64,000 bases of DNA from Aliidongia dinghuensis (GTDB lineage Bacteria; Pseudomonadota; Alphaproteobacteria; ATCC43930; CGMCC-115725): positions 186,001-250,000 of the forward strand of contig NZ_BMJQ01000002.1 of the NCBI RefSeq assembly GCF_014643535.1. The letters run 5' to 3'. How positions within the stretch are numbered: position 1 is the stretch's first letter; each line of letters starts with the position of its first letter. Below, piece by piece: positions 42,588 through 53,085 of the stretch. The notes beneath the pieces are model-generated. The model made no database searches, was not told the DNA's origin, and saw nothing but the letters and a program-made list of their open reading frames with translations. Both the position numbers and the translations under genes were made by a program.

Positions 42588-43895
42588 ATGATGCGGATGC
42601 GCGCGCGACTCGGCGCTTTGGGACTGGGCGCTTCGGGCCGGGTATTGTTCGTCCTCTGCCTGCTCTACATGATTCTCTATATCGACCGGGTCAACATTTC
42701 GACCTCGGCGCCGCTCATCAGGAGCGAGCTCAAGCTCAGCAACGCCGAGCTGGGCCTGGCGTTTTCCGCCTTCGCTTACCCTTACGCGCTGTTCCAGCTG
42801 GTCGGCGGCTGGCTCGGCGACCGGTTCGGGCCGCGCCGGGTCCTCGGGCTATGCGGCATCGTCGTCATTCTCTCGACGCTCGCGACCGGCCTCGTCGGCG
42901 GGCTCGCCTCGCTGATCGCGGCGCGCTTCGCGCTGGGCCTGGGCGAGGGCGCCACCTTCCCGACCGCGACCCGGGCGATGGCCGGATGGGTCCCGGAGGC
43001 GCGCTGGGGCTTCGCCCAGGGCATCACCCATTCGGCGGCACGCATCGGCAATGCCGTGACCCCGCCGCTCGTGGCCTTGCTGGTGGCATATCTCAGCTGG
43101 CGCGGCTCCTTCGTCGTGTTTGCGCTCCTCAACCTCCTGTGGCTGGTGCCGTGGGTCTGGGTCTCGGCCAAGGACGGTCGTCGGACGGCGCTGCCGGCGG
43201 CACGGGTGGGCGGCACGGCACAACGCTCCGCCACCTCCTGGTGGGCGCTTGCGCGCCGCATGCTGCCCGTCACCTGCGTCGATTTCTGCTACGGCTGGAC
43301 GCTGTGGCTGTTCCTCAGCTGGATCCCGTCCTTCTTCTACGATTCGTTCAAGCTCGACCTGAAGGGCTCGGCCCTGTTCTCGACCGGCGTGTTCGCGGCG
43401 GGCGTCGTGGGCGACCTCTTGGGCGGCATGGTGAGCGACCGGATCCTGAAGCGCACCGGCCGGCTCGCGGCGGCGCGGCGCAACGTCATCATCGTGGGCT
43501 TCCTTGGCGCCTTCCTGTGCCTGATCCCGGTCGTGGCCATCCATGACCTGACGATCGACGCGCTGTTCCTCTCGCTTGCCTTCTTCTCGGCCGAGCTCAT
43601 CGTCGGGCCGATCTGGTCCGTGCCGATGGACATCGCGCCGCGCCATGCCGGCTCGGCCAGCGGTCTCATGAACTTAGGATTCGGCGTCGCCGGCATCATC
43701 TCGCCCTCCTGCTTCGGTTATCTCATCGACCTGACCGGCACCTGGACCGTGCCGTTCGCCGTGTCGATGGGCCTGCTGCTCGCCGGCGCCGGCCTTGCCT
43801 ACCGCATGCGCCCGGACGAGCCGTTCATCGATCCCGCGGAGCCCGCACCCCCGGACGGGGAGCTGCCTGCCGGTGCGTCCGGCGATCTTGCTTGA
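42588..43895 (+). CDS. MFS transporter, anion:cation symporter (ACS) type
   Basis: The 435-residue protein has 12 predicted helices. The ACS-like first block is [23 protein letters not shown] loop motif is [20 protein letters not shown] and [20 protein letters not shown] is the ACS signature region. The second half contains [20 protein letters not shown]. Such carriers import carboxylates, often aromatic or sugar acids. It lies 51 nt after the dioxygenase gene and 7 nt before the chemoreceptor gene, so it probably brings in the dioxygenase substrate. Confidence 0.92.
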   Translation: MMRMRARLGALGLGASGRVLFVLCLLYMILYIDRVNISTSAPLIRSELKLSNAELGLAFSAFAYPYALFQLVGGWLGDRFGPRRVLGLCGIVVILSTLATGLVGGLASLIAARFALGLGEGATFPTATRAMAGWVPEARWGFAQGITHSAARIGNAVTPPLVALLVAYLSWRGSFVVFALLNLLWLVPWVWVSAKDGRRTALPAARVGGTAQRSATSWWALARRMLPVTCVDFCYGWTLWLFLSWIPSFFYDSFKLDLKGSALFSTGVFAAGVVGDLLGGMVSDRILKRTGRLAAARRNVIIVGFLGAFLCLIPVVAIHDLTIDALFLSLAFFSAELIVGPIWSVPMDIAPRHAGSASGLMNLGFGVAGIISPSCFGYLIDLTGTWTVPFAVSMGLLLAGAGLAYRMRPDEPFIDPAEPAPPDGELPAGASGDLA

Positions 43896-43902
43896 AGGTG
43901 GA

Positions 43903-45597
43903 ATGCCCATGAACTTTATCCGGACACTCAAGATCGGGACGAAGATCTATGCCGTCGTCGGTCTGCTGTCCGTCGTCGCGGCGCTGATCAGCTGGCGCGG
44001 CATCGACGCGCTCGCGACCTATCAGGCCGACGTCCAAGCCATGCGCCTCGCCGCGGATCGTTCCGCCCATGGGCTGCAGGTCAATGGCCTGATCTATGCG
44101 GTCGTCATGGATACGCGCGGCCTGTTCATGTCGCGCAGCCCGGACGAGATCGAGAAATACGCGAAGCCGATGGCGGCGAACCTGCGCCGCATCGACGAGC
44201 TGATGCAGGAATGGCGGCGCCTGCTGCCGCCGGACCGGGCGGCCAGCCTCGATCAGGCGTCGGCTCACGTGCGGGAGTTCGTCACCTTCCGCACCGAGAC
44301 GATCCGGCTCGCGCGCGAGGTCGGCACCGCCGACGCGCGGACCTACAGCGACAACGACACGAATCGCGGCAACCGTCAGCGGCTGGGCCAGGCGATCGAC
44401 CAACTCGCCCAGGCGAACCAGCAGGAAATCGAGGACATCAACAGGCGGCTCGACGAGCGCTACCGGGGCAGCCTCAGCGAGCTGATCGGCATCGCCGTCA
44501 TCGGCATCGCGGCCGGCCTCATCCTGTCGTTCCAGGTCACGGCCCGGGCGATCGTCCGGCCGCTGACCGCGCTCACCTCGGTCATGCGCGTGCTCGCGAC
44601 CGGCGATTTCGATGCCCGTGTGCCGGGCGCCAAGCGGGCGGACGAGCTGGGCGACATGGCGCGCGCCGTCCGGGTGTTCCAGGACAATGGCATCGAAGCC
44701 CAGCGTGTGACGGCGCTCAGGGCCGAGGAGCAGGCGGCGCGCGAAAAGCGGGTCGCCGCCCTCGAGGCGCTTACCGCCTCGTTCGAGGGCCGGATCGAAC
44801 AGATCGTGAGCGCCGTCTCGGCCGCCTCGACCGAGCTCACCGGCACGTCCCGGACCATGGCGTCGGTTGCCGAGCGCACGAGCGGCCAGGCGCTCGCGAC
44901 GGCCTCGGCGTCGGAGCAGGCATCGGCCAATGTCCAGACCGTTGCGGGGGCGAGCGAGGAGCTGGCGTCCTCCACCTCGTCGATCGGCCAGCAGGTGACG
45001 CGCGCGACCGAGACCGTCGACACGGCACTGAGGCAGGCCTCGGCCGCCGACGCGAACGTGCAGGAACTGGCCGACGCGGCAAAGAAGATCGGCGAGGTCG
45101 TCTCGCTCATCAACAACATCGCCCAGCAGACCAATCTTCTGGCCCTGAATGCGACGATCGAGGCGGCACGGGCCGGCGACGCGGGCAAGGGCTTCGCCGT
45201 GGTGGCGGGCGAGGTCAAGGCGCTGGCACAGCAGACGGCGGCCGCGACCGGCGAGATCCACGGCCAGGTCGAAGGCATGCAGAGTGCCACGGGCAAGATG
45301 GTCGAGACGATCCGCGCCATCACCGGCACGATCGGCGCCATCACGGAAGTGACGACCATGGTCGCCTCCGCGGTCGAGGAGCAGGGGGCCGCGACCCAGG
45401 AGATCGCGCGCAACGTGCAGCAGGCCGCTCTCGGGACCCAGGATGCCGCCGCCAACGCGGTGGCCGTCAAGGACGCCGCCAGCGAGACCGGCGTTGCGGC
45501 ACAGCAGGTGCTGTCGGCGGCCGGCTCGCTCGGCCAGGAGGCGGGGGCGCTGCGCCGCGAGGTCGACCAGTTCCTGGCCGGCGTCCGCGCAGCTTGA
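43903..45597 (+). CDS. Methyl-accepting chemotaxis protein
   Basis: The 564-residue receptor starts at ATG 43903. It has TM1 ([20 protein letters not shown]), a four-helix-type periplasmic sensor of about 170 residues, and TM2 ([20 protein letters not shown]). A HAMP domain ([20 protein letters not shown]) and a cytoplasmic signalling helix bundle follow, with the hairpin tip [20 protein letters not shown] and [20 protein letters not shown]. No CheR-tethering pentapeptide is seen. It sits 7 nt after the MFS gene and so may sense the same substrate. Confidence 0.95.
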   Translation: MPMNFIRTLKIGTKIYAVVGLLSVVAALISWRGIDALATYQADVQAMRLAADRSAHGLQVNGLIYAVVMDTRGLFMSRSPDEIEKYAKPMAANLRRIDELMQEWRRLLPPDRAASLDQASAHVREFVTFRTETIRLAREVGTADARTYSDNDTNRGNRQRLGQAIDQLAQANQQEIEDINRRLDERYRGSLSELIGIAVIGIAAGLILSFQVTARAIVRPLTALTSVMRVLATGDFDARVPGAKRADELGDMARAVRVFQDNGIEAQRVTALRAEEQAAREKRVAALEALTASFEGRIEQIVSAVSAASTELTGTSRTMASVAERTSGQALATASASEQASANVQTVAGASEELASSTSSIGQQVTRATETVDTALRQASAADANVQELADAAKKIGEVVSLINNIAQQTNLLALNATIEAARAGDAGKGFAVVAGEVKALAQQTAAATGEIHGQVEGMQSATGKMVETIRAITGTIGAITEVTTMVASAVEEQGAATQEIARNVQQAALGTQDAAANAVAVKDAASETGVAAQQVLSAAGSLGQEAGALRREVDQFLAGVRAA

Positions 45598-45624
45598 CGT
45601 TCGGCGCCCGACCTCGGCGCGGGG

Positions 45625-47499
45625 CTAGAACGCCATCCTGAGCTTGGCCTCGGCCCGGTTGTCGGAGCCGTCGCCGCGGGCAAGTGCCGTGTCGAAGCCG
45701 AGCGTCGCGGTGAAGCTCGGGTCGATCGGGAAGTCCACGCCGCCGGCGAGGCGCAGCCAGTGGCTCTTGGCCGGATCGATTGGCGTCGTGATGGTGAGGG
45801 CCGATTCGGTGACGAGGCGCGAGGTGACGTTGCGCGGCCCGTCGGTGAACTGGTTGTCGTAGGTCACGCGCAGGTGCGGCCGGAGCGCCGTTCCGGCGAG
45901 TTGGGTGTTGAACGACGCCTCGACGCCGAACTCGCCGATCAGCGAATTGATGCCCTGGCTGTCGATGGTCTGGTTGAGCCCGACGGCACCCGTCTCGGTA
46001 TAGCCGTCGATATGGATATGGGCGTAGCGGAGTGCTGCGACGGGGCCGAACCGGACGTCGCCGGCGTGGAGGTCATAGCCGCCCTCGAGCGCATAGCCGA
46101 GCGTGCGGCCGCCGGCGTTCGCGGTTGCGGTCTGGCTGGCGACGAAGGTGTTGCGGCGGAGCTTGTCCCAGTCGTTGCCGATATAGTCGAGCATGGCGCC
46201 AACGTGGAAATCGTCGGTGAAGTAGGTCGCGTAGAGGGCGCCCTGATACGAGCGCTGCCGGGCTTCGCCCATGCTTTCATGCAGGTCGCCGGTGATCGTG
46301 CCGAAGCCGAACACCGCGCCCAGCGCCAGGTTGGGCGTCAGCTTGTAGTCGACGCCGGCGGTGATGTCGGTCTGGTCGTAGGAGAAGCCAACGGCGCCAT
46401 AGCGATCGTCGCGCGAGCCCCAGCCGTAGCTGCCCGACAGGAAGGCGCCGAACGGCTTTGCCGGGTCGCCCGCGACCGTGGCGCCATCGCCGCCGCCGGT
46501 CGAGACCGAGAGGCCGGTGGCGCCGTTGCGCAGCGCCTCGAACCGCTCCGACACGTGATCAGAGAAGGACTGCGCCGCGATGATCGCCATCTCGCCCTCG
46601 GCGCCGACCACGGTCGGGCCGTTGAGCGAAGTCGCGAAATATTGCGCGAGGATCTGGTGCACCTGCTCCGTCGGATGCTCCTCGTCCCAGAACAGGTAGG
46701 GCTGCTTCTGCGCGACGCAGGCGGCGTTCTGCACGCATTCGGCCGTGACGTTGGTGAGACCATATTTGGCCGGATTGGCAACCGCGTCGTCGACCAGCGA
46801 CTTCACGTCGGCGACCACGATATTGACGTGCAGTTGCGCCGACAGGGCCGCCATGGCCTGGGTCAGCGCCGCGTCATGGACCGAGCCGGCATAGGCACCG
46901 ACCGACGCGCTCAAGGCGGAGCCGTTCAGCAGCGGCGTCTCGCCCAGGTTCGGCAGGTTCGGCACCAGGAAATTGCGGGCGCCGGTCCGGGCGAGCGCCG
47001 TGACCTCCGCGCTGATGTTGCCGACCGCCGCCGCGGCTGTCTGGTTCACCACCGCCTGGATGAGGGCCGGCGGCACGGCCGGCGAGATGGCACCGGACAG
47101 GCCCAGATAGTCGTTGGCCCCGGTCCACAGCACGAACAGGTCGCGGCTGCTGGCGGTTTGGCCGGTCGCCAGATAGCGGTTGATCTCGTCCATCGTGCCC
47201 GAGCTCGGGAAATTGCCGAGATTGCTCGTCCCCGACAGCGCGCCGCCGATCGCGTTGTCGCTGAAGTTGGCAACGGGGACGTTGAGGAGGCCGGGCAGAT
47301 ATTCGGCATAGACCGGGCCGTTGGAGAAACGGCCGGGATAATAGGGCGGCGAGGGGCGGGCGGTGATGCCGTAGAGCTTCGGAATATTGCCGTTGTCGGA
47401 CAGGCTGTCGCCGAAGACGGTGATGCTGGAGAATTGCTGGGCGAGCGCCGTGCTGGATAGAAAAAGAGTCGCGATAGCCGTCGACGTCAGAAAGCGCAT
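45625..47499 (-). CDS. Autotransporter esterase (GDSL passenger plus beta-barrel)
   Basis: The 624-residue protein begins with a signal peptide (MRFLTSTAIATLFLSSTALA). A GDSL lipase/esterase passenger has block I SITVFGDSLSDNGNIPKL (catalytic Ser), GANDYLGL (block III Asn) and the Asp/His pair in WDEEHPTEQVHQILA. The C-terminal roughly 270 residues form an autotransporter barrel ending in LRMAF with a terminal Phe. EstA of Pseudomonas has this layout. It is anchored in the outer membrane with the esterase outside. It is convergent with the chemoreceptor gene. Confidence 0.93.
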   Translation of the reverse strand: MRFLTSTAIATLFLSSTALAQQFSSITVFGDSLSDNGNIPKLYGITARPSPPYYPGRFSNGPVYAEYLPGLLNVPVANFSDNAIGGALSGTSNLGNFPSSGTMDEINRYLATGQTASSRDLFVLWTGANDYLGLSGAISPAVPPALIQAVVNQTAAAAVGNISAEVTALARTGARNFLVPNLPNLGETPLLNGSALSASVGAYAGSVHDAALTQAMAALSAQLHVNIVVADVKSLVDDAVANPAKYGLTNVTAECVQNAACVAQKQPYLFWDEEHPTEQVHQILAQYFATSLNGPTVVGAEGEMAIIAAQSFSDHVSERFEALRNGATGLSVSTGGGDGATVAGDPAKPFGAFLSGSYGWGSRDDRYGAVGFSYDQTDITAGVDYKLTPNLALGAVFGFGTITGDLHESMGEARQRSYQGALYATYFTDDFHVGAMLDYIGNDWDKLRRNTFVASQTATANAGGRTLGYALEGGYDLHAGDVRFGPVAALRYAHIHIDGYTETGAVGLNQTIDSQGINSLIGEFGVEASFNTQLAGTALRPHLRVTYDNQFTDGPRNVTSRLVTESALTITTPIDPAKSHWLRLAGGVDFPIDPSFTATLGFDTALARGDGSDNRAEAKLRMAF

Positions 47500-47667
47500 G
47501 CCGAACCCCGCCTCGAGGAAACAACCGAGTACGCTTCTATCATCCGCTAGATTCGCCCAACAATCCGAGATTGTGCGACTGCGAAAAATCGCCCGACCGC
47601 CTGTGGCGGGCCCGCCACAGGGCGCCGGCACGGCTGCCCACGTCGAGGACGACCGGTCGACAAGCGG

Positions 47668-48045
47668 CTAATGCCGGGCGGCGAGCAAGCGTTCCACGGC
47701 CTCGAGAAAAGCGTCCGCCGTGAGCGGTTTCGGCAGCGTCGCATTCGCCCCCATGAGTGCCGCGGCATCGAGGTGACTGCCGTAGCGCCCGACGGTGCTG
47801 CTGCCGGAGATCGCGAGAATGGGCACCGTGGCACTCGCACGGCGGATCGCGCTGATCGTCGCGATGCCTTCCTGTTCCGGCATGACGATGTCGCACACGA
47901 TCAAGTCGACCTGCTCGCCGTCGAACGCCGTCAGGCCCGCCTGACCGTCGCGGGCGGTGACGACGGAATGACCGCCGGCTTCCAGAATGCCCGACAAGAG
48001 GGCCCGGATGGCCGGGTCGTCATCGATGATCAAAATGCGCGCCAT
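47668..48045 (-). CDS. Single-domain response regulator (CheY-like)
   Basis: The 125-residue protein is one receiver domain: acidic pocket DDD near residues 8-10, phosphoacceptor Asp in LIVCDIVMPEQEG, the Thr/Ser position in ILAISGS, and the Lys in TLPKPLTADAF. There is no output domain, so it acts by protein contact. No histidine kinase gene is in the window. It lies 168 nt before the autotransporter on the same strand and may be transcribed separately. Confidence 0.92.
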   Translation of the reverse strand: MARILIIDDDPAIRALLSGILEAGGHSVVTARDGQAGLTAFDGEQVDLIVCDIVMPEQEGIATISAIRRASATVPILAISGSSTVGRYGSHLDAAALMGANATLPKPLTADAFLEAVERLLAARH

Positions 48046-48172
48046 TTCCGACCTCCATCAGGGGTCGGCGCCACCCGCTACGAGTGCAGATGGGAAGCCG
48101 CTCCATCTGAGGCTGAGGCAATGGGCCGGGCGAGTCAATGGATCGCTCTGTGAAATCCGTCGCGCCGAGGGG

Positions 48173-49765
48173 TCAGGGCGTGCCGGTGACCCCGAGATAA
48201 CGGCTCAAGTGGATGCCGAGCTCGTTCGGCTGCCAGCCGGTCACGCGGGCTGCGACCAGGCTGCTCTCGCTCTCGAAGCCATAGGGCAGGATCGCGCAAT
48301 CGTCGAGCAGGACCCGCTCGGCAGCCGCAAGCCGGGCGAGGCGCGACGCCGGTTCGAGAAGGGCCGCCGCCTCGTCGAGCAGGCGGTCGTAGGCGGCGTT
48401 GCGATAGCCCACGACGTTGGCGTTGCCGGCGCCGGTACGCCAGGCGGCAAGGAAATTCCACGGGTCGGGAAAATCGGCGCTCCAGCTCGACAGCGCCACG
48501 TCGTAGTCGTGATCGACGAGGCGGCCGGTGACGACCTGGTATTCATTGACGTCGAGCGAGACCTTGAGACCGGGGAGTGCCGCCTGCCAGAGCGTGGCAA
48601 TCGCCTTGCCCTCGAGCAGGTAGTTCGCGACGTCGTCGGTCATGAGCCGCAGGGCCAGCGGATGGTCGGGGCCGTAGCCGGCCTCGGCCCAGAGCCGGCG
48701 CGCCTCGGCCAGCCGGTCAGCCATCGGGCGGTCGGCGAAATCCTCGCGCGCCGGCCGGTAGCCGGGCATGCCGTCGGGCACGATGCTGAAGCCGCCGACG
48801 CCGCCGTCCTTCACCACCTTGGTTTCGACCGCGACCTGGTCGAGCGCCAGCGCCAATGCCCGGCGGAGCTTCGGGTCCTGCCCGAGCGGTGCGCGCGTCA
48901 TGTTGATGTCGACGTAGTGCGCGATCAGCAGCCGCTGCTCCCGAAGCGAGGCGGCGAGATCGCGGCGCGCCTCGGGCAGGAGACGCGCCGGCACGGTGGC
49001 GAGATCGATCTCGCCGGTGCGGAACGCCTTGAATGCGGCCTCGTCGGCCATGACGACCCAGCGCACCTGATCGAGCTTGACCGAGGCCGCGTCGTGGAAA
49101 TGCGGGTTGCGGGCGAACACCAGGCGGGCTTGCGGCACCGCCTCCACGAGCGTGAACGGGCCGTTGCCGACGAGATGGCCGGGCCGGGTCCAATCGGCAC
49201 CCCAGCGCTCGATCGCGGCGCGCGGGACCGGAAAGGCCATGGAATAGGCGAGGATCGCCGGCAGGAACTGTGCCGGCCGTTCGAGCCGGATCCGCACGGT
49301 CGCCGGGTCGGGCGCATCGACGCCCAATGCCGCCGGATCGGTCGTCTTGCCGGTCGCCCAAGCCTCGGCACCCAGGATCGGATAGAGAATCTCGTTGTAG
49401 GGCGCGCCGGTCTTGGGGGTGAGCCCACGCCGGAACGCATAGACGAAATCCTCGGCCGTAAGCGCGCTGCCGTCGGACCAGACGAGGCCCGGCCGCAAAT
49501 GGAAGAGATAGGTCTTGCCGTCGGCCGAAACGTCCCAGCTTGCCGCGGCGCCGGGGCGGATTGAGCCGTCCGGACCATAGGCGGTCAGGCCTTCGAACAG
49601 ATCGGCGGCCACCACCGTCTCATATTGGTTGCCGATCAGATGCGGGTCGAGCGACGTCACTTCGGCGCCGACCGCGCGGATGAGCACGCTCTCGGCCCAG
49701 GCCGGATGTGCGGCCCCCGGATACGAGGCCAGCAGTGCGGCGAACAGCAGAACGAAACGGCGCAT
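48173..49765 (-). CDS. Orphan oligopeptide ABC transporter substrate-binding protein (OppA-like)
   Basis: The 530-residue product has a signal peptide (FVLLFAALLASYPGAAHPAW) and a complete SBP_bac_5 fold: EVTSLDPHLIGNQYETVVAA, GLVWSDGSALTAEDFVYAFR, GNGPFTLVEAVPQARLVFAR and DYDVALSSWSADFPDPWNFL. The C-terminal part carries the OppA-type segment NAAYDRLLDEAAALLEPASR. No permease or ATPase genes adjoin it, although a full peptide transporter lies 5 kb away at 53086-58372 on the other strand. It may share those components. Confidence 0.92.
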   Translation of the reverse strand: MRRFVLLFAALLASYPGAAHPAWAESVLIRAVGAEVTSLDPHLIGNQYETVVAADLFEGLTAYGPDGSIRPGAAASWDVSADGKTYLFHLRPGLVWSDGSALTAEDFVYAFRRGLTPKTGAPYNEILYPILGAEAWATGKTTDPAALGVDAPDPATVRIRLERPAQFLPAILAYSMAFPVPRAAIERWGADWTRPGHLVGNGPFTLVEAVPQARLVFARNPHFHDAASVKLDQVRWVVMADEAAFKAFRTGEIDLATVPARLLPEARRDLAASLREQRLLIAHYVDINMTRAPLGQDPKLRRALALALDQVAVETKVVKDGGVGGFSIVPDGMPGYRPAREDFADRPMADRLAEARRLWAEAGYGPDHPLALRLMTDDVANYLLEGKAIATLWQAALPGLKVSLDVNEYQVVTGRLVDHDYDVALSSWSADFPDPWNFLAAWRTGAGNANVVGYRNAAYDRLLDEAAALLEPASRLARLAAAERVLLDDCAILPYGFESESSLVAARVTGWQPNELGIHLSRYLGVTGTP

Positions 49766-50000
49766 GAGGGCCTTCGGGCGGTGGAAGAGCGGTGCGGATG
49801 CGGGATCCTAGCGGCTTGCGCGGCACCTTCCTACCGCCGGTCGTCCGGAGCAGCTAGGCTTGAACGTCATACTGGTCATGTCGTCCGACATATTGACCGA
49901 TTGTGCGGTGCCATGAAACCGTCACACCCGTCCGGAGGCCCGCATCCTGGGGGGATTGCGGCCGTTCCTGTCCGGACGGATCAGGGGAGACCGTTTCGAC

Positions 50001-52397
50001 GTGATCAAGCGCACCAGTCTCATCGGCGCGAGCACCCTCGCGCTCATGTCGCTCCATGGCATCGGCAGCGGCCTTGCCGCCGACGCCTCCGAGACGGTCA
50101 TCGTGACCGGCACGCGCGAGGCCGACAAGAAGGCGAGCGAGAGCCTGGCGCCGATCGACATCGTGAGCGGCGAGCAGCTGACGGCAACCGGCCAGACGGA
50201 TCTGCGTGACGTGCTTTCCCGCCTGCTGCCGTCGTTCAGCCGCCAGGCCGCGGCCTATGATACCGGTGCCTTGACCGACGCGATCCAGCTCCGGGGCCTG
50301 AGCCCGGATCAGGTGCTGGTTCTGGTCAACGGCAAGCGCCGGCACACGACGGCCAACATCAATGCCGACGTCGGGCCGCTCCAGGGCTCGGCCCCGGTCG
50401 ATCTCGACCTGATCCCGATCAGCGCCATCGATCATATCGAGGTGCTGCGCGATGGCGCTGCCGCGCAATACGGCTCCGACGCGATCGCCGGCGTCGTCAA
50501 CATCATCCTGAAATCGGGCGCCGAGGGCGGTTCGGCCAGCACCACGACCGGCGCCTACTACAAGGGCGACGGCTTCACCCAGGGCCTCTCCGGCGATGTC
50601 GGCACGGCGCTCGGCCCCAACGGCTTCCTGCATCTCAGCGGTGAATTCCACTACCATAATTTCAGCAACCGCAGCGGCCCCGACCCGCAGAACGGCAATA
50701 TCGTCGACACCCGTGTGCTGGGCGATCCCGAGAGCACGCGCGAGGCCTTGGCCTTCAACGCCGGCGAGAAGCTCGGCAACGGCGTCGAGCTCTATCTGTT
50801 CGGCACCTACGCGCACCGGAATGCCGAGAGCTGGGAGAATTTCCGCAATCCGAACCCGGATGCCGGCAATGCCGACGCCCAGGCGCTGGCGCCGCTCTAT
50901 CCGAACGGCTTCGCGCCGGCCGAGACGATCGACGAGAACGATTTCTCGCTGACGGCCGGTGCCCGTGGCAATGATTTCTTCGGCTGGCGCTGGGACGTGA
51001 GCTCGACCTATGGCGGCGATTCCGACCGGATCGGGCTCGTGAGCTCGGCCAATTCGAGCCTCTATGTCGACACCGGTGCCACGCCGACGTCGTTCCACGT
51101 CGGCGACTACCAGACCACGCAATGGACCAACAATCTCGATGTCAGCCGGCCGTTCGCGACCGGCCTGCTGCCGGCGCCGCTCAATGTGGCGCTCGGGCTC
51201 GAGCATCGGCGCGAGAGCTATAGCCTCGGCGCCGGCGATCCAGCGTCCTACTACACGAGCACGGATCCGGCGACGTCCGGCACCTACGGCAGCGGCGCCC
51301 AGGGCCTGCCCGGCAACCTGCCGGCGGTCGCCGGCGGGCACTCCCGCAACAGCGTCGGCACCTATGTCGATCTCTCGACCAACCTGACGTCGGCCTGGCA
51401 GGTCGATCTCGCCGGCCGCTACGAGCATTACAGCGATTTCGGCAGCACGGCGGACGGCAAGCTCTCGACGCGCTACGATTTCAGCCCGCGCTTCGGCGTG
51501 CGCGCCACGGTCTCGAACGGCTTCCGCGCGCCATCGCTGGCAGAGGAATATTTCTCGGCCGTCAACGTCGGCCCGGGCTATGCCTCGGTCCAGCTGCCGG
51601 TGACCTCGCCGGCGGCGCTCGCGCTCGGCTCGACGGCGCTGAAGCCGGAGAAATCGACGAACTACAGCGTCGGCATCGTGGCGGAGCCGGTCTCGCACCT
51701 GCACACCACGGTCGATGCGTATCAGATCAAGATCAAGGACCGCATCGTCGACAGCGCGCTCTATACCGACGACGCGACGGGTTTCGTCAGTGCCGCCCTG
51801 CTCAAGAACGGCGAGGTCATCCCGGCCGGGACCACGACCTCGGCGCAGTACTACACCAACGGCGCCGACACGCTGACGCGCGGCCTCGACATCAAGGCCG
51901 ACTACACGACCGACTTCGGCCGATGGGGCCAGGTGCGCTGGGACGGCGCGCTCAATCTCAACTACACGGCCGTGCGCAACATCCGGCTGAATTCGCTCGG
52001 CACGCCGAACCTGAATGTGGCCGGCATCTCGTACCTGTCGACGGCGACGCCCCGGAACAAGATCATCATCGGCGGCACCTGGTACCTGGACGACTGGAGC
52101 CTGGCGCTGCACGAGACGCGCTATGGCCATGTCGCCCAGTACGACCTCGACCAGGTGACCTTCAGCAACTATTTCCTGAACGTGGTCAAGGCGGCCTACA
52201 TCACCGATATGGAGGTCGGCTACGACATCTCGAGCCGCCTGCATCTGGCCGTCGGCGCCGACAACCTGTTCAACCGCTATCCGAACAAAACCAATCCGGC
52301 GACCTTCGCGCCGTCCGGCTGGAACACCTACGACACGACCTCGCCGTTCGGCTTCAACGGCGGCTTTTACTACACGCGCCTCAGCTACGCGTTCTGA
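50001..52397 (+). CDS. TonB-dependent outer-membrane receptor
   Basis: The 798-residue protein starts at GTG 50001 with a signal peptide (LIGASTLALMSLHGIGSGLA). It has a TonB-box-like start (ETVIVTGTREADKKASES) and a plug domain (DLRDVLSRLLPSFSRQAAAY, LRGLSPDQVLVLVNGKRRHT, IDHIEVLRDGAAAQYGSDAI). A 22-strand barrel ends FYYTRLSYAF. Conserved barrel blocks such as NGFRAPSLAEEYFSAVNVGP are present. The TTG at 49956 is a less likely start. No siderophore or vitamin genes adjoin, so the ligand is unknown. Confidence 0.93.
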   Translation: MIKRTSLIGASTLALMSLHGIGSGLAADASETVIVTGTREADKKASESLAPIDIVSGEQLTATGQTDLRDVLSRLLPSFSRQAAAYDTGALTDAIQLRGLSPDQVLVLVNGKRRHTTANINADVGPLQGSAPVDLDLIPISAIDHIEVLRDGAAAQYGSDAIAGVVNIILKSGAEGGSASTTTGAYYKGDGFTQGLSGDVGTALGPNGFLHLSGEFHYHNFSNRSGPDPQNGNIVDTRVLGDPESTREALAFNAGEKLGNGVELYLFGTYAHRNAESWENFRNPNPDAGNADAQALAPLYPNGFAPAETIDENDFSLTAGARGNDFFGWRWDVSSTYGGDSDRIGLVSSANSSLYVDTGATPTSFHVGDYQTTQWTNNLDVSRPFATGLLPAPLNVALGLEHRRESYSLGAGDPASYYTSTDPATSGTYGSGAQGLPGNLPAVAGGHSRNSVGTYVDLSTNLTSAWQVDLAGRYEHYSDFGSTADGKLSTRYDFSPRFGVRATVSNGFRAPSLAEEYFSAVNVGPGYASVQLPVTSPAALALGSTALKPEKSTNYSVGIVAEPVSHLHTTVDAYQIKIKDRIVDSALYTDDATGFVSAALLKNGEVIPAGTTTSAQYYTNGADTLTRGLDIKADYTTDFGRWGQVRWDGALNLNYTAVRNIRLNSLGTPNLNVAGISYLSTATPRNKIIIGGTWYLDDWSLALHETRYGHVAQYDLDQVTFSNYFLNVVKAAYITDMEVGYDISSRLHLAVGADNLFNRYPNKTNPATFAPSGWNTYDTTSPFGFNGGFYYTRLSYAF

Positions 52398-52406
52398 GGC
52401 GCGGCA

Positions 52407-52434
52407 CCCGCCGCGGGGCTGCTTCCGCGGCGGG
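52407..52434. terminator. Hairpin between convergent TonB receptor and DUF305 genes
   Basis: CCCGCCGCGG (52407-52416) pairs with CCGCGGCGGG (52425-52434) across an 8-nt loop, 10 nt after the receptor stop. There is no T-run. It could act in both directions. Confidence 0.7.
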
Positions 52435-52446
52435 CACGCGAGCCGG

Positions 52447-52830
52447 CTATTGGGCGTGGGCTGCCTGCCATTGCTTCATGAAGGCAATCTCTTCCTGCTG
52501 AGCCGCGATGATGTTCTTCGCGAGCTTGCGCAACGCCGGGTCCTTGCCGCTCTTGAGCTCGATCTCGGCCATGTCGACCGCACCCGCATGATGGGGGATC
52601 ATGCCGGCGACGAAGTCGCGGTCCGTATCGCCGGTCAGTGGTACGTCCATGTCCTTCATCATCTTGGCATCAGCGGCCTTGAAGGCTTCCGAGGAGCCGC
52701 TGGGGACAGCGGTCGAGGGCATGTTCATGCCCGCCATATTCTGGTGGGCCATGTTTTGTTGGGCTATGGCCGGGAGCGGCAGGGCCAGGAGCATGAGCAG
52801 GACGAGGGAACGAGATAAGCGGGAGGTCAT
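52447..52830 (-). CDS. Periplasmic DUF305 protein (CopM-like)
   Basis: The 127-residue product has a signal peptide (SLVLLMLLALPLPAIAQ), a Met/His-rich linker (NMAHQNMAGMNMP) and the DUF305 helical core with the hallmark DRDFVAGMIPHHAGAVDMAE. Members such as cyanobacterial CopM bind copper in the periplasm. No copper ATPase or regulator is adjacent, so a metal role is suggested only by the Met/His content and the family. Confidence 0.92.
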   Translation of the reverse strand: MTSRLSRSLVLLMLLALPLPAIAQQNMAHQNMAGMNMPSTAVPSGSSEAFKAADAKMMKDMDVPLTGDTDRDFVAGMIPHHAGAVDMAEIELKSGKDPALRKLAKNIIAAQQEEIAFMKQWQAAHAQ

Positions 52831-53085
52831 GGGTCTTCCTTCAGACGGGACAACGAACCCCTGAAGGCTGAAGCTTCCAATGGTGTCAGGGTCAAGCGCG
52901 GCCGATCATGCCGTGACCCTCGCCTGGGCGGACGCCGCCGCGGCGAAGTACGAGATTGTGATATAACTCGATAAAGCCCCGTGTCACATTGGGATAAGGA
53001 AAATACAACAGTTTCAATGGCCGGGCGCGCCACTGCCTTGAAATGGCCGCCTCGGACCGGGCGCTTCGAGAAGAGGGGACGACGC

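Noticed and set aside
49854-52244. Minus-strand open frame of 796 codons opposite the TonB receptor
   Set aside because: Antisense to a complete TonB-dependent receptor; no start signals or domains.
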